Positions 16,060 through 24,501 of a DNA stretch of 42,760 bases are shown piece by piece. Origin of the DNA: Anaerolineae bacterium (lineage in GTDB: Bacteria > Chloroflexota > Anaerolineae > B4-G1 > SLSP01); contig JAFGFI010000392.1 in assembly GCA_016931185.1 (NCBI GenBank), positions 1 to 42,760 of the forward strand, in the 5' to 3' direction. The position numbers were made by a program, and so were the translations under genes. Within the stretch, counting starts at the first letter, position 1, and each line of letters starts with the position of its first letter. The notes beneath the pieces were generated by a model, which worked only from the letters and a program-made list of their open reading frames with translations, searched no databases and was not told the DNA's origin.

Positions 16060-16737
16060 CTACCCCACAGTCGCAACAATAGCACGCACTTGTTTGCGAT
16101 AATGACGAATAATATCTAACTTTAAATGTCCTCCGGCACGCCATTCTAACTCCAGGTGCTTATCACTCTTGCCATACAATGTCGCATTAGTTATCTCTGA
16201 AAACGGAATCCGGATAACGTGGGTCGGGATCATTAACACATCCAACTCGATGAGTATGAGTTGTTTTTGCGTCATTCCGATACAATAAAAAGGGGAACCA
16301 AAAGCACCAATGATACCCGCCCAAATTGGCGCAGAAACCTTGCACAAGGCGGATTTAATCACGCGTTCACCAGGCGCAAGTTCGGTCCGGAGTAACTCAC
16401 GCGTCATATAAAATGCTCGTTCGCTGCGCGGGAGCGACTTCGGTAGCGAATGTGACGCAGCCTTCTTACGCGGGGCTACTAGTGGCCCCGCCCCCAAGCG
16501 ATCATTGGTTAGTGCGATTTGCACAGCAAGCGCTAGTTGGACCAACCATAGAACACGCGCCATAAATAATACAGTAGCAGCAAGTTGAGGCATAGAGGCA
16601 ATAACAGCGACAAAGCCTCCAATCCACAGACCCACCACACCCACCCCAAAAGCAAGTGCGCGCTTATATTGTTTGAGTAATAAGAATCCTGCCCCGGGGA
16701 TTATCGAACACATAGCAATCATAACTGGTGATTTCAC
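16060..16737 (-). CDS. Hypothetical membrane protein with a C-terminal PH-like domain
   Basis: 225 aa. Two to three hydrophobic helices fill residues about 5-80 ('IAMCSIIPGAGFLLLKQYKRALAFGVGVVGLWIGGFVAV' region and 'LWLVQLALAVQIAL'); the 'PGAGF' and tyrosine-lysine pattern resemble small multi-TM domains that sit near other membrane modules. A basic linker follows. The C-terminal part (about 115-225), 'ELAPGERVIKSALCKV...LILIELDVLMIPTHVIRIPFSEITNATLYGKSDKHLELEWRAGGHLKLDI', has the strand pattern of bacterial PH-like domains. No function can be given. The start ATG follows AAAGGAGAGTTAGTGAA. A 44-bp perfect palindrome lies 52 nt upstream. Confidence 0.7.
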   Translation of the reverse strand: MKSPVMIAMCSIIPGAGFLLLKQYKRALAFGVGVVGLWIGGFVAVIASMPQLAATVLFMARVLWLVQLALAVQIALTNDRLGAGPLVAPRKKAASHSLPKSLPRSERAFYMTRELLRTELAPGERVIKSALCKVSAPIWAGIIGAFGSPFYCIGMTQKQLILIELDVLMIPTHVIRIPFSEITNATLYGKSDKHLELEWRAGGHLKLDIIRHYRKQVRAIVATVG

Positions 16738-16788
16738 TAACTCTCCTTTGGCAAAAGCTATCCGTTGTCTTACCCAAGAGAATTTTAA

Positions 16789-16832
16789 GGTATTTTGTCG
16801 TTTTCGGGCGCGCCCGAAAACGACAAAATACC
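16789..16832. repeat. 44-bp perfect palindrome
   Basis: Positions 16789-16810 are exactly complementary to 16811-16832 with no loop base at the centre (GGGCG|CGCCC). Arms contain the TTTTGTCGTTTTCGGG / CCCGAAAACGACAAAA pair. It lies in the 522-nt divergent region between the membrane protein (minus strand) and the patatin-like gene (plus strand). It could serve as a transcription block between the two, a protein-binding site or a mobile hairpin. The rest of 16833-17259 holds no gene I can support; a TATAAT at 17148-17153 is a possible -10 box for the patatin-like gene, but no good -35 box accompanies it. Confidence 0.85.
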
Positions 16833-17259
16833 CACTTTTAACATAGCTTTAAGCACAACAGAAAACACGCCAAAAGTATACACTGGGCCATAAGAAAATG
16901 CAAGCGAAACAGAGAACCGACTGTTGTGTACACAACACTTGGATATTACAGGTCTATGAAAGGTTCGATAAGTTGGCCCCAACTGATTTTTGACTACAAT
17001 AAGCAAAGTAATGTGCTATTGTGCTGAGTGCGTGGTGACATCTTTGTTGAAGGCTGAACCTGCGATCAAAGTATTAGGAAGTTGCTCCCCCCACCCTACA
17101 TCACCCTATAGTGTGGTGGCACTGCAACAATCTCCTGCTAGAATTCGTATAATCAACGATCGATCTACATCAAACTATACAAGTCTCATAGATTGCCAGG
17201 GCATGCAAACTCTGGCAGTTTACAATATGGAATATCACTGAGAAAGGACAATAAGATCT

Positions 17260-18141
17260 ATGACGAATAAAGTTGGATTGGCTCTTTCTGGCGGCGGCGC
17301 GCGAGGATTAGCCCACATTGGCGTATTAAACATATTAGAACAAGAAGGTATTGAGATCGACTATTTAGCCGGTACAAGTATGGGGGGGTTCATCGCAGCA
17401 CTTTATGCAGCCGGACTTAGTCCCAGTTTTATGTGGGAAGAAGCACTGCGTATGAGTAGGCCCCGCAACCTCTTATCTTTGATCGATCTGTCCCCTCCAC
17501 GTCGCGGGCTTTTTGAGGGTAACAAAATATACGAGTATATGGCAAGTCATCTCGGAGACCGCACGTTTGATGATTTGCAGATCCCGCTGACCCTGGTCGC
17601 CACAAACTTGAGCACGGGTCAGCAAGTACACTTCAACCAGGGGCGGGTCGTAGATGCTGCGCGCGCCACCATTGCTATCCCTGGCATCCTGACACCGGTG
17701 AAACAAGGAGAACAGTTGCTTGTGGACGGGGGGCTGCTCAACAACCTGCCCGCTGACGTGGTACGTGGTATGGGAGCTGATGTCATCATAGCCGTAGATG
17801 TCACTTCAAAATGGCAATTAAAATCAACGCAAGATCGGTCTCAGCACAACCGCCACTATATGTTTAGTGGATTTACCGAGACTGTCGACGTGTTATGGCG
17901 ATCGCTGGAAATTATGAGGACAGATTTAGACCGTCGACAATTGGAGGAGGCACAACCTGAGATCGTCCTCCAGCCCACTATCCCGCACCCAATCAACACA
18001 CTTACCGGCTTTACCCATGCCTCGGAAATTATTACAGCAGGAGAACAAGTCACGATAAAGGCACTGCCACGTATTCACGCATTGTGTGCCTCAACTACAC
18101 TGTTACCCACATATAAAGAAATATCCTTACTTAATAATTAG
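17260..18141 (+). CDS. Patatin-like phospholipase (RssA/YjjU-like)
   Basis: A 293-aa cytoplasmic serine acyl hydrolase. The oxyanion hole is 'SGGGARGLAHIG' (10-21), the nucleophile elbow 'AGTSMGG' with Ser40, and the second catalytic residue Asp156 in 'LLVDGGLLNNLP'. These form the Ser-Asp dyad of patatins. There is no signal peptide and no cNMP domain, so it is a stand-alone enzyme that would cleave acyl chains from membrane lipids or related esters. It is 9 nt from the glycosyltransferase gene with which it probably forms an operon. The stretch before the gene contains AGAAAGGAC as ribosome site. Confidence 0.93.
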   Translation: MTNKVGLALSGGGARGLAHIGVLNILEQEGIEIDYLAGTSMGGFIAALYAAGLSPSFMWEEALRMSRPRNLLSLIDLSPPRRGLFEGNKIYEYMASHLGDRTFDDLQIPLTLVATNLSTGQQVHFNQGRVVDAARATIAIPGILTPVKQGEQLLVDGGLLNNLPADVVRGMGADVIIAVDVTSKWQLKSTQDRSQHNRHYMFSGFTETVDVLWRSLEIMRTDLDRRQLEEAQPEIVLQPTIPHPINTLTGFTHASEIITAGEQVTIKALPRIHALCASTTLLPTYKEISLLNN

Positions 18142-18150
18142 GAGGATAGT

Positions 18151-19572
18151 ATGAAAATTGTAGTCATTTCTATATTTAAGGAAGGCTTTGGTGGTGGAAG
18201 CGGGAGAGTAGGCCACGATATGGCCCGGCATTTTGCAGTAGAACACGATGTCGTGTTAATCTGTCCCGCGGATGAAACCGGTCTGTTTGAGATCGCACCT
18301 AACTTGCGTATCCTGGGTATTCACAGCATAGGTGAGAAAAATGCCTGCGTGCCACTCCTTTCTCGCAAGAACGTCAATACAATGTTTGACTTCTTGGACA
18401 AGTTTACACCGGATATCATCCACGCGCACGAACCCGTCTCATTGAGCTTAATGGGACAGGTCTGGGCAGTGATGAATAATGTGCCATTTGTGTACACAGC
18501 ACACGTCCTCCCAACCAAAACGCTTGACTTTGGGGCAACGGATATACTCAAGTTCCTGGTCACTCCCTGGACAGAATCTATCACCCAGCGTATGATGAGC
18601 GATTTCTTACAACACTGCGACGCCGTGATTGCCTTAAATAACGCGGCGGCAGCCGACATCGCGCAATTCGGCTATCAGGGACAGGTATTTGTGATCCCAA
18701 ACGCCAGGGATATAGATACGTTAGGAAACCGCCAGATTGCGGATATTACATCCCCCACTAAAATCCTGACATTTGTAGGTTATCTTAACCAGCGTAAGAA
18801 TCAGCGTTATCTGCTCGATATGCTCCAATACTTACCACGCAACTATATCTTACAGATCATTGGCGATGCGCTCGATCCCGACTATGGCGATCAGCTCAAA
18901 CAATGGGCAAAAGCCAAGAGTATGGACAACGTCGTCTTCACCGGTTCTGTGCCCTACTCAGAAATACCAGACTATCTTGAAAAGACACACGTGTTCGTAT
19001 CAGCATCCAAAATGGAAGTGCAAAGCCTGGCCGTCATTGAAGCACTAGCCTCGGGCACCCCCGTGGTTGCACTCTCTAACGAGACAGTTGACGAACTGGT
19101 AAACGAGAATGTAGGTGGCCGGCTTGGCCCAAACGCAAGCCCGGAGACATTTGCGCAGCGTGTACGCGACATCTGCAATCTATCAGCCCCCGACTATGAA
19201 CAGCTTTGCACAAACGCGCGCCACCGGGTAGCTTATCTAGGTTGGGATCGTATCCGGACGGAAACCCTCCATGCCTATACAACATTGCTTGATGATCACA
19301 CCCACAGCAGCGTAGCAGATGATGAAATCAGCAAGATCATTGCGCGGATTCCTTCAGAGGAGGCCCGCAAATTCTTGGGAGAAAAGATAACACAACTCAA
19401 CGAAACCATCCAAAACAAAATACATCCGCACTCAAGATTAGGATTATTCTCTATCGCCACCCACACAAGACAGGTTTCGGGGACAACATGGTGCTGCGTC
19501 GGCGCAACACGATTCATTTCCACCATTCTTGGTGGGGTTCTCCAACTGGCAACCGCGCGGCCCTTTAGATAA
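18151..19572 (+). CDS. Glycosyltransferase, family 4-like (GT-B fold)
   Basis: 473 aa. The N-terminal GT4-type domain (about 1-195) has the glycine-rich 'GFGGGSGRVGHDMARHF' acceptor-side loop and 'PDIIHAHEPVS'. The C-terminal GT1 domain (about 200-375) has 'VGYLNQRKNQRYLLDML' and the retaining-enzyme E-x7-E motif (Glu289 and Glu297 in 'EVQSLAVIEALASGTPVVAL'). Layout resembles glycolipid and phosphatidylinositol-type glycosyltransferases; the acceptor is not known. Residues after about 430 ('GLFSIATHTRQVSG...') fit no domain and may be a read-through or frameshifted tail, because a remnant of another gene follows directly. AGGAGG (18141-18146) serves as ribosome site. Confidence 0.88.
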   Translation: MKIVVISIFKEGFGGGSGRVGHDMARHFAVEHDVVLICPADETGLFEIAPNLRILGIHSIGEKNACVPLLSRKNVNTMFDFLDKFTPDIIHAHEPVSLSLMGQVWAVMNNVPFVYTAHVLPTKTLDFGATDILKFLVTPWTESITQRMMSDFLQHCDAVIALNNAAAADIAQFGYQGQVFVIPNARDIDTLGNRQIADITSPTKILTFVGYLNQRKNQRYLLDMLQYLPRNYILQIIGDALDPDYGDQLKQWAKAKSMDNVVFTGSVPYSEIPDYLEKTHVFVSASKMEVQSLAVIEALASGTPVVALSNETVDELVNENVGGRLGPNASPETFAQRVRDICNLSAPDYEQLCTNARHRVAYLGWDRIRTETLHAYTTLLDDHTHSSVADDEISKIIARIPSEEARKFLGEKITQLNETIQNKIHPHSRLGLFSIATHTRQVSGTTWCCVGATRFISTILGGVLQLATARPFR

Positions 19573-19677
19573 CCCCAATTACAGAGGGCGACAACAGGCA
19601 ACGCGCTAGGGATAGCACGGCTACATCCAGCCCTCCCTATCTCAGAAGACCTTGCAATATCCTGAAAGAACACTAGA

Positions 19678-19787
19678 CTATTGGGATAAGTAGAAGTTTC
19701 CAGAGAGCCTTCGCGGGCCTTTATCCCTTAGTGTGGAGTGTGTTGCCGGATATTTGGCGAACAGGCCGCCAAAAGGACAACAGGTAA
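19678..19787 (+). pseudogene. Remnant of the 3' end of a ubiB/aarF-like gene
   Basis: Reading 19731-19787 gives 'VWSVLPDIWRTGRQKDNR' and a stop, nearly identical to the C-terminus of the ubiB-like protein ending at 23653 ('VWSVLLDIWRTGRQKDDR'). Just upstream, 'TCGCGGGCCTTTATCCCT' matches its 'S-W-A-F-I-P' codons, and ATTGGGAT...TTTCCAGA resembles the codons before that, so the homology spans about 110 nt with an internal gap of roughly 50 nt that breaks the frame. No start or domain remains. It is evidence for an earlier second copy, or for a duplication when the sensor-kinase gene came to lie here. The remaining spacer 19573-19818 shows nothing else. Confidence 0.75.
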
Positions 19788-19818
19788 CACCCTATCCTGA
19801 TCTCGTGGGAGGTTGCTA

Positions 19819-21933
19819 ATGGTTCATGGAATTAACTTGTTTTTCGCTTTATTCAACAATTTAGCAATTTTTATCGCCCTTGTCGCTGTCTATAGTTACC
19901 TGCTCACGCAACTTAAGCAATCCACCGGATATCAACGTCAAATCATATTGGGGTTATCCTTCGGCGTCTTCGCGATCGGCTGCATGTATGCCAAAATTCC
20001 AGTATTTGAAGGCGTGATCGTTGATCAAAGGAATGCGGTTGTTGCCCTAAGTGGGGCCTTTGGAGGTCCCCTGTCGGCCATTCTTAGCGCCATTTTAGCA
20101 GGAGCCTTTCGCGCATATCTTGGAGGAGATGGGGTTCTCGCCGGCGTTATTGGCGTCAGCCTGGCAGCCACAGCCGGCATAGGGTTGAACATATTCTCCG
20201 GACGTTTTAATTCGGTGCGCAGGGCAGCCATCAGTGCATTGTTAGCTACACTCGTTATTCTACCCGGCTTTCTCTTTGTCGGTGATATTCAAACCGGTTG
20301 GGAATTAACGAAAGCTATGACGCTGCCGTATGGGTCAGCTATTTTCCTGGCGATTTTCCTGGGCGGCCTTTTGCTTCGTCGAGAAGAGGAGCGTTACCAG
20401 GTCGAGTCGCTATTCCGGGAAAGTGAAGAAAAATATCGCGAGCTAGTTGAAGGCACAAGTGATCTTATTGTACACACGGACAAGTATGGAAATTTTACTT
20501 TTGTGAATCATATGGCTGAAACAATGCTAGGGTTTCCACCTGAAGCCTGTATCGGAATGTCTGCCTTCGAGTTTGTGCATCCGGACGACCGCGAAATGAC
20601 CATAACCTGGTTCAATAACTGTGTGGCACAAAAAATAAAACAGGCGAAAATTGAAAACAGACAAGTCAACGCAAAAACGGGCAAATCGTATACGGTACTA
20701 TGGTCATCGGCGTTCCATTTTGATAATTCAGGGCATCTTGTAGGAGTGGGAAACATCGCCCGCGATATTACTGAGAGCAAAAGGCTGGAAGCACAATTGC
20801 AGCAAGCACAGAAGATGGAATCTATTGGCCGGCTAGCCGGAGGCATTGCTCACGATTTCAATAATATCCTGGTACCCATCAACCTCTATACTGAAATGGC
20901 GATGAGAAGATTGGCGCCGGACAGCAAACTTTATGCCAATATGCAAGTGATACGAGAAGCGGCAGGCCGGGCCGCCGACCTCACCCGACAAATTTTGGCC
21001 TTCAGCCGTAAGCAAGTGTTGGAAATGCAGGTACTTAACCTCAACACAATCGTGGTAGAATTTCAAAAAATGCTTCAGCATCTGATCAGGGAAGATATCG
21101 AGTTTCAAACCATTCTGGACCCTAATCTCTACTGGATCAACGCTGATAAGGGACAAATTGAACAGGTGTTAATGAATCTCGTCGTCAATGCCCGCGACGC
21201 AATGCCAACGAGTGGAAAACTCATCATTGAAACAACCAATGTCTATCTGGATAAAGCTTATGTCGAAAAATACGCCGGCGTGGAAACGGTAGGCCATTAT
21301 GTCATGTTATCCGTCAGTGATACGGGACAGGGTATGGATGCGGAAACCCAACAACGACTTTTTGAACCCTTCTTTACCACGAAAGAATGGGGAAAGGGCA
21401 CCGGACTTGGACTATCCACCGTTTTCGGTATCATCAAACAACACGGGGGTCACATTTGGGTTTACAGTGAATTAGGTAAGGGCACAACCTTTAAAATTTA
21501 CCTGCCTCGCGCGGAGGAATCTGCTCCATCACTCGAGGCCCCTGCCACAACGCCTGATTCAGTTTATGGGACGGAAACTATCCTGGTGGTTGAAGATGAA
21601 GCTATAGTGCGCCAATTAGTATGCGAAACTCTGACCGCACACGGATATAAGGCTCTCGAAGCCCAAAACATAGCTCATGCGCTGCAACTTGCTTCCGAGT
21701 GTGAAGGGACCCTCCATCTTTTATTGTCCGATGTCATTATGCCTGAAATGAACGGCAAAGAGTTGTATCTTAAAGTAGCGGCTATTCACCCCGATATCGC
21801 TGTATTGTATATGTCGGGTTATACCGATAATGTTATTGCATATCATGGTATATTGGACAAAGGGGTCAATTTTTTACAGAAGCCCTTTACTGTTCAAAGC
21901 CTTACTCAAAAGATCAGGCAAGTTTTGGGCTAG
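19819..21933 (+). CDS. Hybrid sensor histidine kinase with 5TM-Lyt sensor, PAS and receiver domain
   Basis: 704 aa from the ATG at 19819, which has GGGAGG 7 nt upstream (a TTG two codons earlier is less likely). The N-terminus (about 1-185) is a 5TM_5TMR_LYT sensor with 'RNAVVALSGAFGGPLSAILSAILAGAFRAYLGGDGVLAGV'. Then come a PAS domain (about 205-320), a HisKA with 'RLAGGIAHDFNNIL' (His345) and HATPase_c with 'QVLMNLVVNARDAMP', 'DTGQGMD' and 'GTGLGLSTVFGIIKQHGG'. The C-terminal receiver has Asp638 in 'LLLSDVIMPEMNG'. It would autophosphorylate and pass phosphate to its own receiver; no DNA-binding partner is encoded nearby. It sits between a ubiB remnant and an intact-length ubiB-like gene. 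Confidence 0.95.
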   Translation: MVHGINLFFALFNNLAIFIALVAVYSYLLTQLKQSTGYQRQIILGLSFGVFAIGCMYAKIPVFEGVIVDQRNAVVALSGAFGGPLSAILSAILAGAFRAYLGGDGVLAGVIGVSLAATAGIGLNIFSGRFNSVRRAAISALLATLVILPGFLFVGDIQTGWELTKAMTLPYGSAIFLAIFLGGLLLRREEERYQVESLFRESEEKYRELVEGTSDLIVHTDKYGNFTFVNHMAETMLGFPPEACIGMSAFEFVHPDDREMTITWFNNCVAQKIKQAKIENRQVNAKTGKSYTVLWSSAFHFDNSGHLVGVGNIARDITESKRLEAQLQQAQKMESIGRLAGGIAHDFNNILVPINLYTEMAMRRLAPDSKLYANMQVIREAAGRAADLTRQILAFSRKQVLEMQVLNLNTIVVEFQKMLQHLIREDIEFQTILDPNLYWINADKGQIEQVLMNLVVNARDAMPTSGKLIIETTNVYLDKAYVEKYAGVETVGHYVMLSVSDTGQGMDAETQQRLFEPFFTTKEWGKGTGLGLSTVFGIIKQHGGHIWVYSELGKGTTFKIYLPRAEESAPSLEAPATTPDSVYGTETILVVEDEAIVRQLVCETLTAHGYKALEAQNIAHALQLASECEGTLHLLLSDVIMPEMNGKELYLKVAAIHPDIAVLYMSGYTDNVIAYHGILDKGVNFLQKPFTVQSLTQKIRQVLG

Positions 21934-21962
21934 AATGGAAAGGAGACACGCTTATACCTATC

Positions 21963-23653
21963 AATAGTCCAATTCAAAGCTTACAACGCTGGCGTAACGT
22001 ACAAGCCATACTCTTGCGTTATGGTTTTGATATCCTGCTCGACAGAGACGAAATTAAGAGCGCCCGGCGGTGGCTGAGTGAAAAACTCCGCTTGCCAGTA
22101 CTCAATTCGACGATCTGAGTGTGCCAGAGCGGGTACGGCTGATGCTCCAGGAGCTAGGGCCGGTCTACGTGAAACTAGGGCAAATCATGAGTAGTCGCTC
22201 CGATCTGTTACCTCCTGAGTGGATAACAGAACTGACTAAACTCCAGGATAAAGTAGCTCCTTTCCCCTACGAACAGGTGCGCCAGGTCATCATTGATGAA
22301 TTGGGCGCGCCACCAGAGGAGCTTTACAATCATTTTGATCCAACACCAGTGGCATCCGCTTCCATCGGTCAGGTACACCGAGCTTGTCTGCCAGACGGCC
22401 AAGCGGTGGTTGTAAAAGTTCAGCGTCCCGACATCAAACCACAAATACAGGCCGATGTGGAGATCATACGTAAGATCGCTGGTCTGATCCAAACGCATAC
22501 CACCTGGGGACGCGAATTCGGCGTGGTAGACATTACCGAGGAATTCACGAGTACCCTGGTCGATGAGATTAATTATGTCAACGAAGGGCACAACGCTGAT
22601 ATCTTGCGGCACAATCTGGCGTCGCAGTCATGCGTACACATCCCCGCCATTTACTGGGAATGGGTTACGTCGCGCGTGCTGACGATGGAGTATGTGCGCG
22701 GGGTCAAGATCAGTAATTTGGAAGCATTAGATCAAGCGGAGGTAGATCGCGCGGCATTGGCCGATGTTTTTATTCGCAGTATGTTCCAGCAGTCGCTCGC
22801 TGATGGTTTCTTCCACGCAGATCCCCACGCGGGGAATGTGTTGGTGAATCTTGAAAATGGTGTACTCAACTACATTGACCTGGGGATGATGGGAACACTC
22901 GTTGAAGAACATCGTGAGCAACTAGGCGACATCGTGATGGCAGCCCTACAGCGCGATAGCCGCGAAGTCGTCCGCATCGCCTTGATCCTCGGGGTGCCCT
23001 TCAAGGAAGTGAAGGAGATAGCACTCCGCCGTGACATTAACCTCATCCTAAACCGCTATCTTGCGGCCGGATTATCCGACATATCATTTACGGCAATCCT
23101 GGCCGAAGTGATCAACACCATTTACAAGCATGGCATCCGACTGCCCAGCGATCTTACGTTGGGGGCTAAGGCGCTAACACAGGCCGAAGCTATCGCCCAT
23201 ACATTGGATCCCGACATCAAGATCGTAGAAATTGCCCAGGCCGCCGCACAACAAGTCGTATGGCAACGCATGAACCCACGAACGGTCGTGGCACACCTGA
23301 CGCAAAACGCCCGTGAAACAGTGCGTCTTGCGAGATCGCTCCCACGAACCCTTGAACGGCTGCTGGGCCAAATCGAAAGTGGAACACTGCAGGTAAAGTT
23401 GGACGCTCCTAGCTGGAAGGGGCAGGCGCGGCATTTATCCACTATCGCCAATCGTCTCACAGCAGGGCTGATTGTCACCGGACTTACCATCGGCTCGGCC
23501 ATTGTGATGGGAATTTCTCCAGAACATTCGTGGGCCTTCATCCCTGTGCTGGGCGTGATTGGCTTCACCGTGTCAGCCACCTTGGGCATTATGTTGGTAT
23601 GGAGTGTGTTGCTGGATATTTGGCGGACGGGCCGGCAGAAGGATGATAGATAA
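21963..23653 (+). pseudogene. UbiB/AarF-type ABC1 kinase-like gene, apparently frameshifted near the 5' end
   Basis: From 22121 a 510-aa frame carries the ABC1/UbiB kinase-like fold: 'PVYVKLGQIMSSRSDLLPPEW' (KxGQ motif), Ala-rich nucleotide loop 'PVASASIGQVHRA', 'VVVKVQRPDI' (Lys), 'FFHADPHAGNVLV' (catalytic loop) and 'NYIDLGMMG', plus two C-terminal membrane helices. The expected N-terminus is in another frame (21963-22115): 'LQRWRNVQAILLRYGFDILLDRDEIKSARRW'. The switch must occur between 22082 and 22115, because each frame has a stop at the edge of that interval. The upstream frame also lacks an ATG/GTG/TTG near the AAAGGAG at about 21940-21948. Either the gene is decaying or the assembly has errors. 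Family members support ubiquinone or lipid homeostasis. Confidence 0.75.
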
Positions 23654-23664
23654 AAATTTGCACT

Positions 23665-23793
23665 GGATGACGGTGTATTTTTACAGAAACACATTTATGA
23701 TTACAATATGAGATGTTGAATCAGCAACGTGAAACGTGAACACTGTTAATGGATAAAGACAGGTGCATCGCACTTCGGAAAGTGTAACGCACC
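23665..23793 (+). repeat. 129-bp promoter/leader repeat, copy 1
   Basis: Matches 36615-36743 in the same orientation at 124 of 129 positions without gaps. Inside are a -35/-10 pair (TTTACA 23680-23685, TACAAT 23702-23707, 16-bp spacer), two ACGTGA hexamers 8 bp apart (in 'AACGTGAAACGTGA') and a hairpin at 23762-23793 (GGTGC/GCACC outer stem, GCACTT/AAGTGT inner stem). It lies 11 nt after the ubiB-like stop and upstream of the FGE-sulfatase pseudogene. Confidence 0.9.
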
Positions 23794-23847
23794 AGCGTCG
23801 CTTGACCGGACGGCCACATCCAACGGATAAAGGAGACAGAAATCAAC

Positions 23848-24420
23848 TTGAATCCCTTCAAACCGTTGAGCAACTCTGCCTCAGGCACTGTTCACCGGTC
23901 TGAAGTCCACCTGGCGCGCGCTATTTGACGAGGCGCGGCGCGTGGTTCCACTGCAACACCTGGGCGTCACGTTCCTTACACTACCGCACTACCCCGCCAC
24001 CGCGTTGCACCGGACGTGACCTGGATCGCACAGACGCCGGTGCCCCGCGCCCACTACCAGGCATTTGTCCGTGCCACCGGGTATCCCACACCCATGCATT
24101 GAACACAACTACCGGGGGAGATGGACTTTCCCGTGGCCGGCGCGACGCAGCACGATGCCGCAGTCTTCTGCACATGGCTGGGCCAACAACCCGGGTTAAA
24201 CGACCTATCGCTAACTGCGCGTCTGCCCACCGAGGCGAAGTGTGAACGGCCGCGCGCGGCGAGAATCCGGTGGGCCCGGCGACAGCAACATTCCGGGTAC
24301 TGCGCAGCGGCGCATGGAACACCCCCGCCCACTGCGTGGGCGCCCCACAACGTAACCGGCTCTATCCCGACTTTGGCAGCCTACGGGTCAGGTTTCCGGT
24401 GTGTGGCGGTTGTTGGAACT
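23848..24420 (+). pseudogene. Decayed FGE-sulfatase (SUMF1/EgtB/PvdO-type) gene
   Basis: Fragments of one protein lie in several frames. From 23888: 'LFTGLKSTWRALFDEARR', an unassigned N-terminal part, ending at a stop at about 24016. In the frame from 24014: 'VTWIAQTPVPRAHYQAFVRATGYPTP' (the domain's N-x-x-Y-x-x-F region), then a stop, then 'FPVAGATQHDAAVFCTWLGQQ' and 'ARLPTEAKCERPRAAR' (normally V-x-x-V-S-W-x-D-A and R-L-P-T-E-A-E-W-E). In the +1 frame, 24270 onward: 'FRVLRSGAWNTPAHCVGAPQRNR' (normally R-V-x-R-G-G-S-W). At least two frame changes and two stops make it a pseudogene. It is GC-rich against AT-rich neighbours. An AAAGGAG ribosome site and TTG (23848) would have started it, behind the repeated promoter. 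Confidence 0.8.
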
Positions 24421-24501
24421 ATCCATCAGACTACTCGAACGCGATCAGAACTTTGAGCTTGCACGCACAATCTGTGAGATCGCTCTCACAATCACTTCTT
24501 T

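Noticed and set aside
16990..17241. 83-aa open frame before the patatin-like gene
   Set aside because: No ribosome site, no family-like motif, odd composition; likely chance.
19440..19572. Extra membrane domain at the end of the glycosyltransferase
   Set aside because: Tail is not strongly hydrophobic throughout and lies next to gene debris; read-through into degraded sequence is more likely.
22082..22118. Programmed ribosomal frameshift in the ubiB-like gene
   Set aside because: No slippery heptamer or following strong stem in the interval; error or decay is simpler.
23925..24350. Several overlapping open frames on both strands
   Set aside because: They are fragments or shadows of the GC-rich FGE-sulfatase pseudogene; none is an intact gene.
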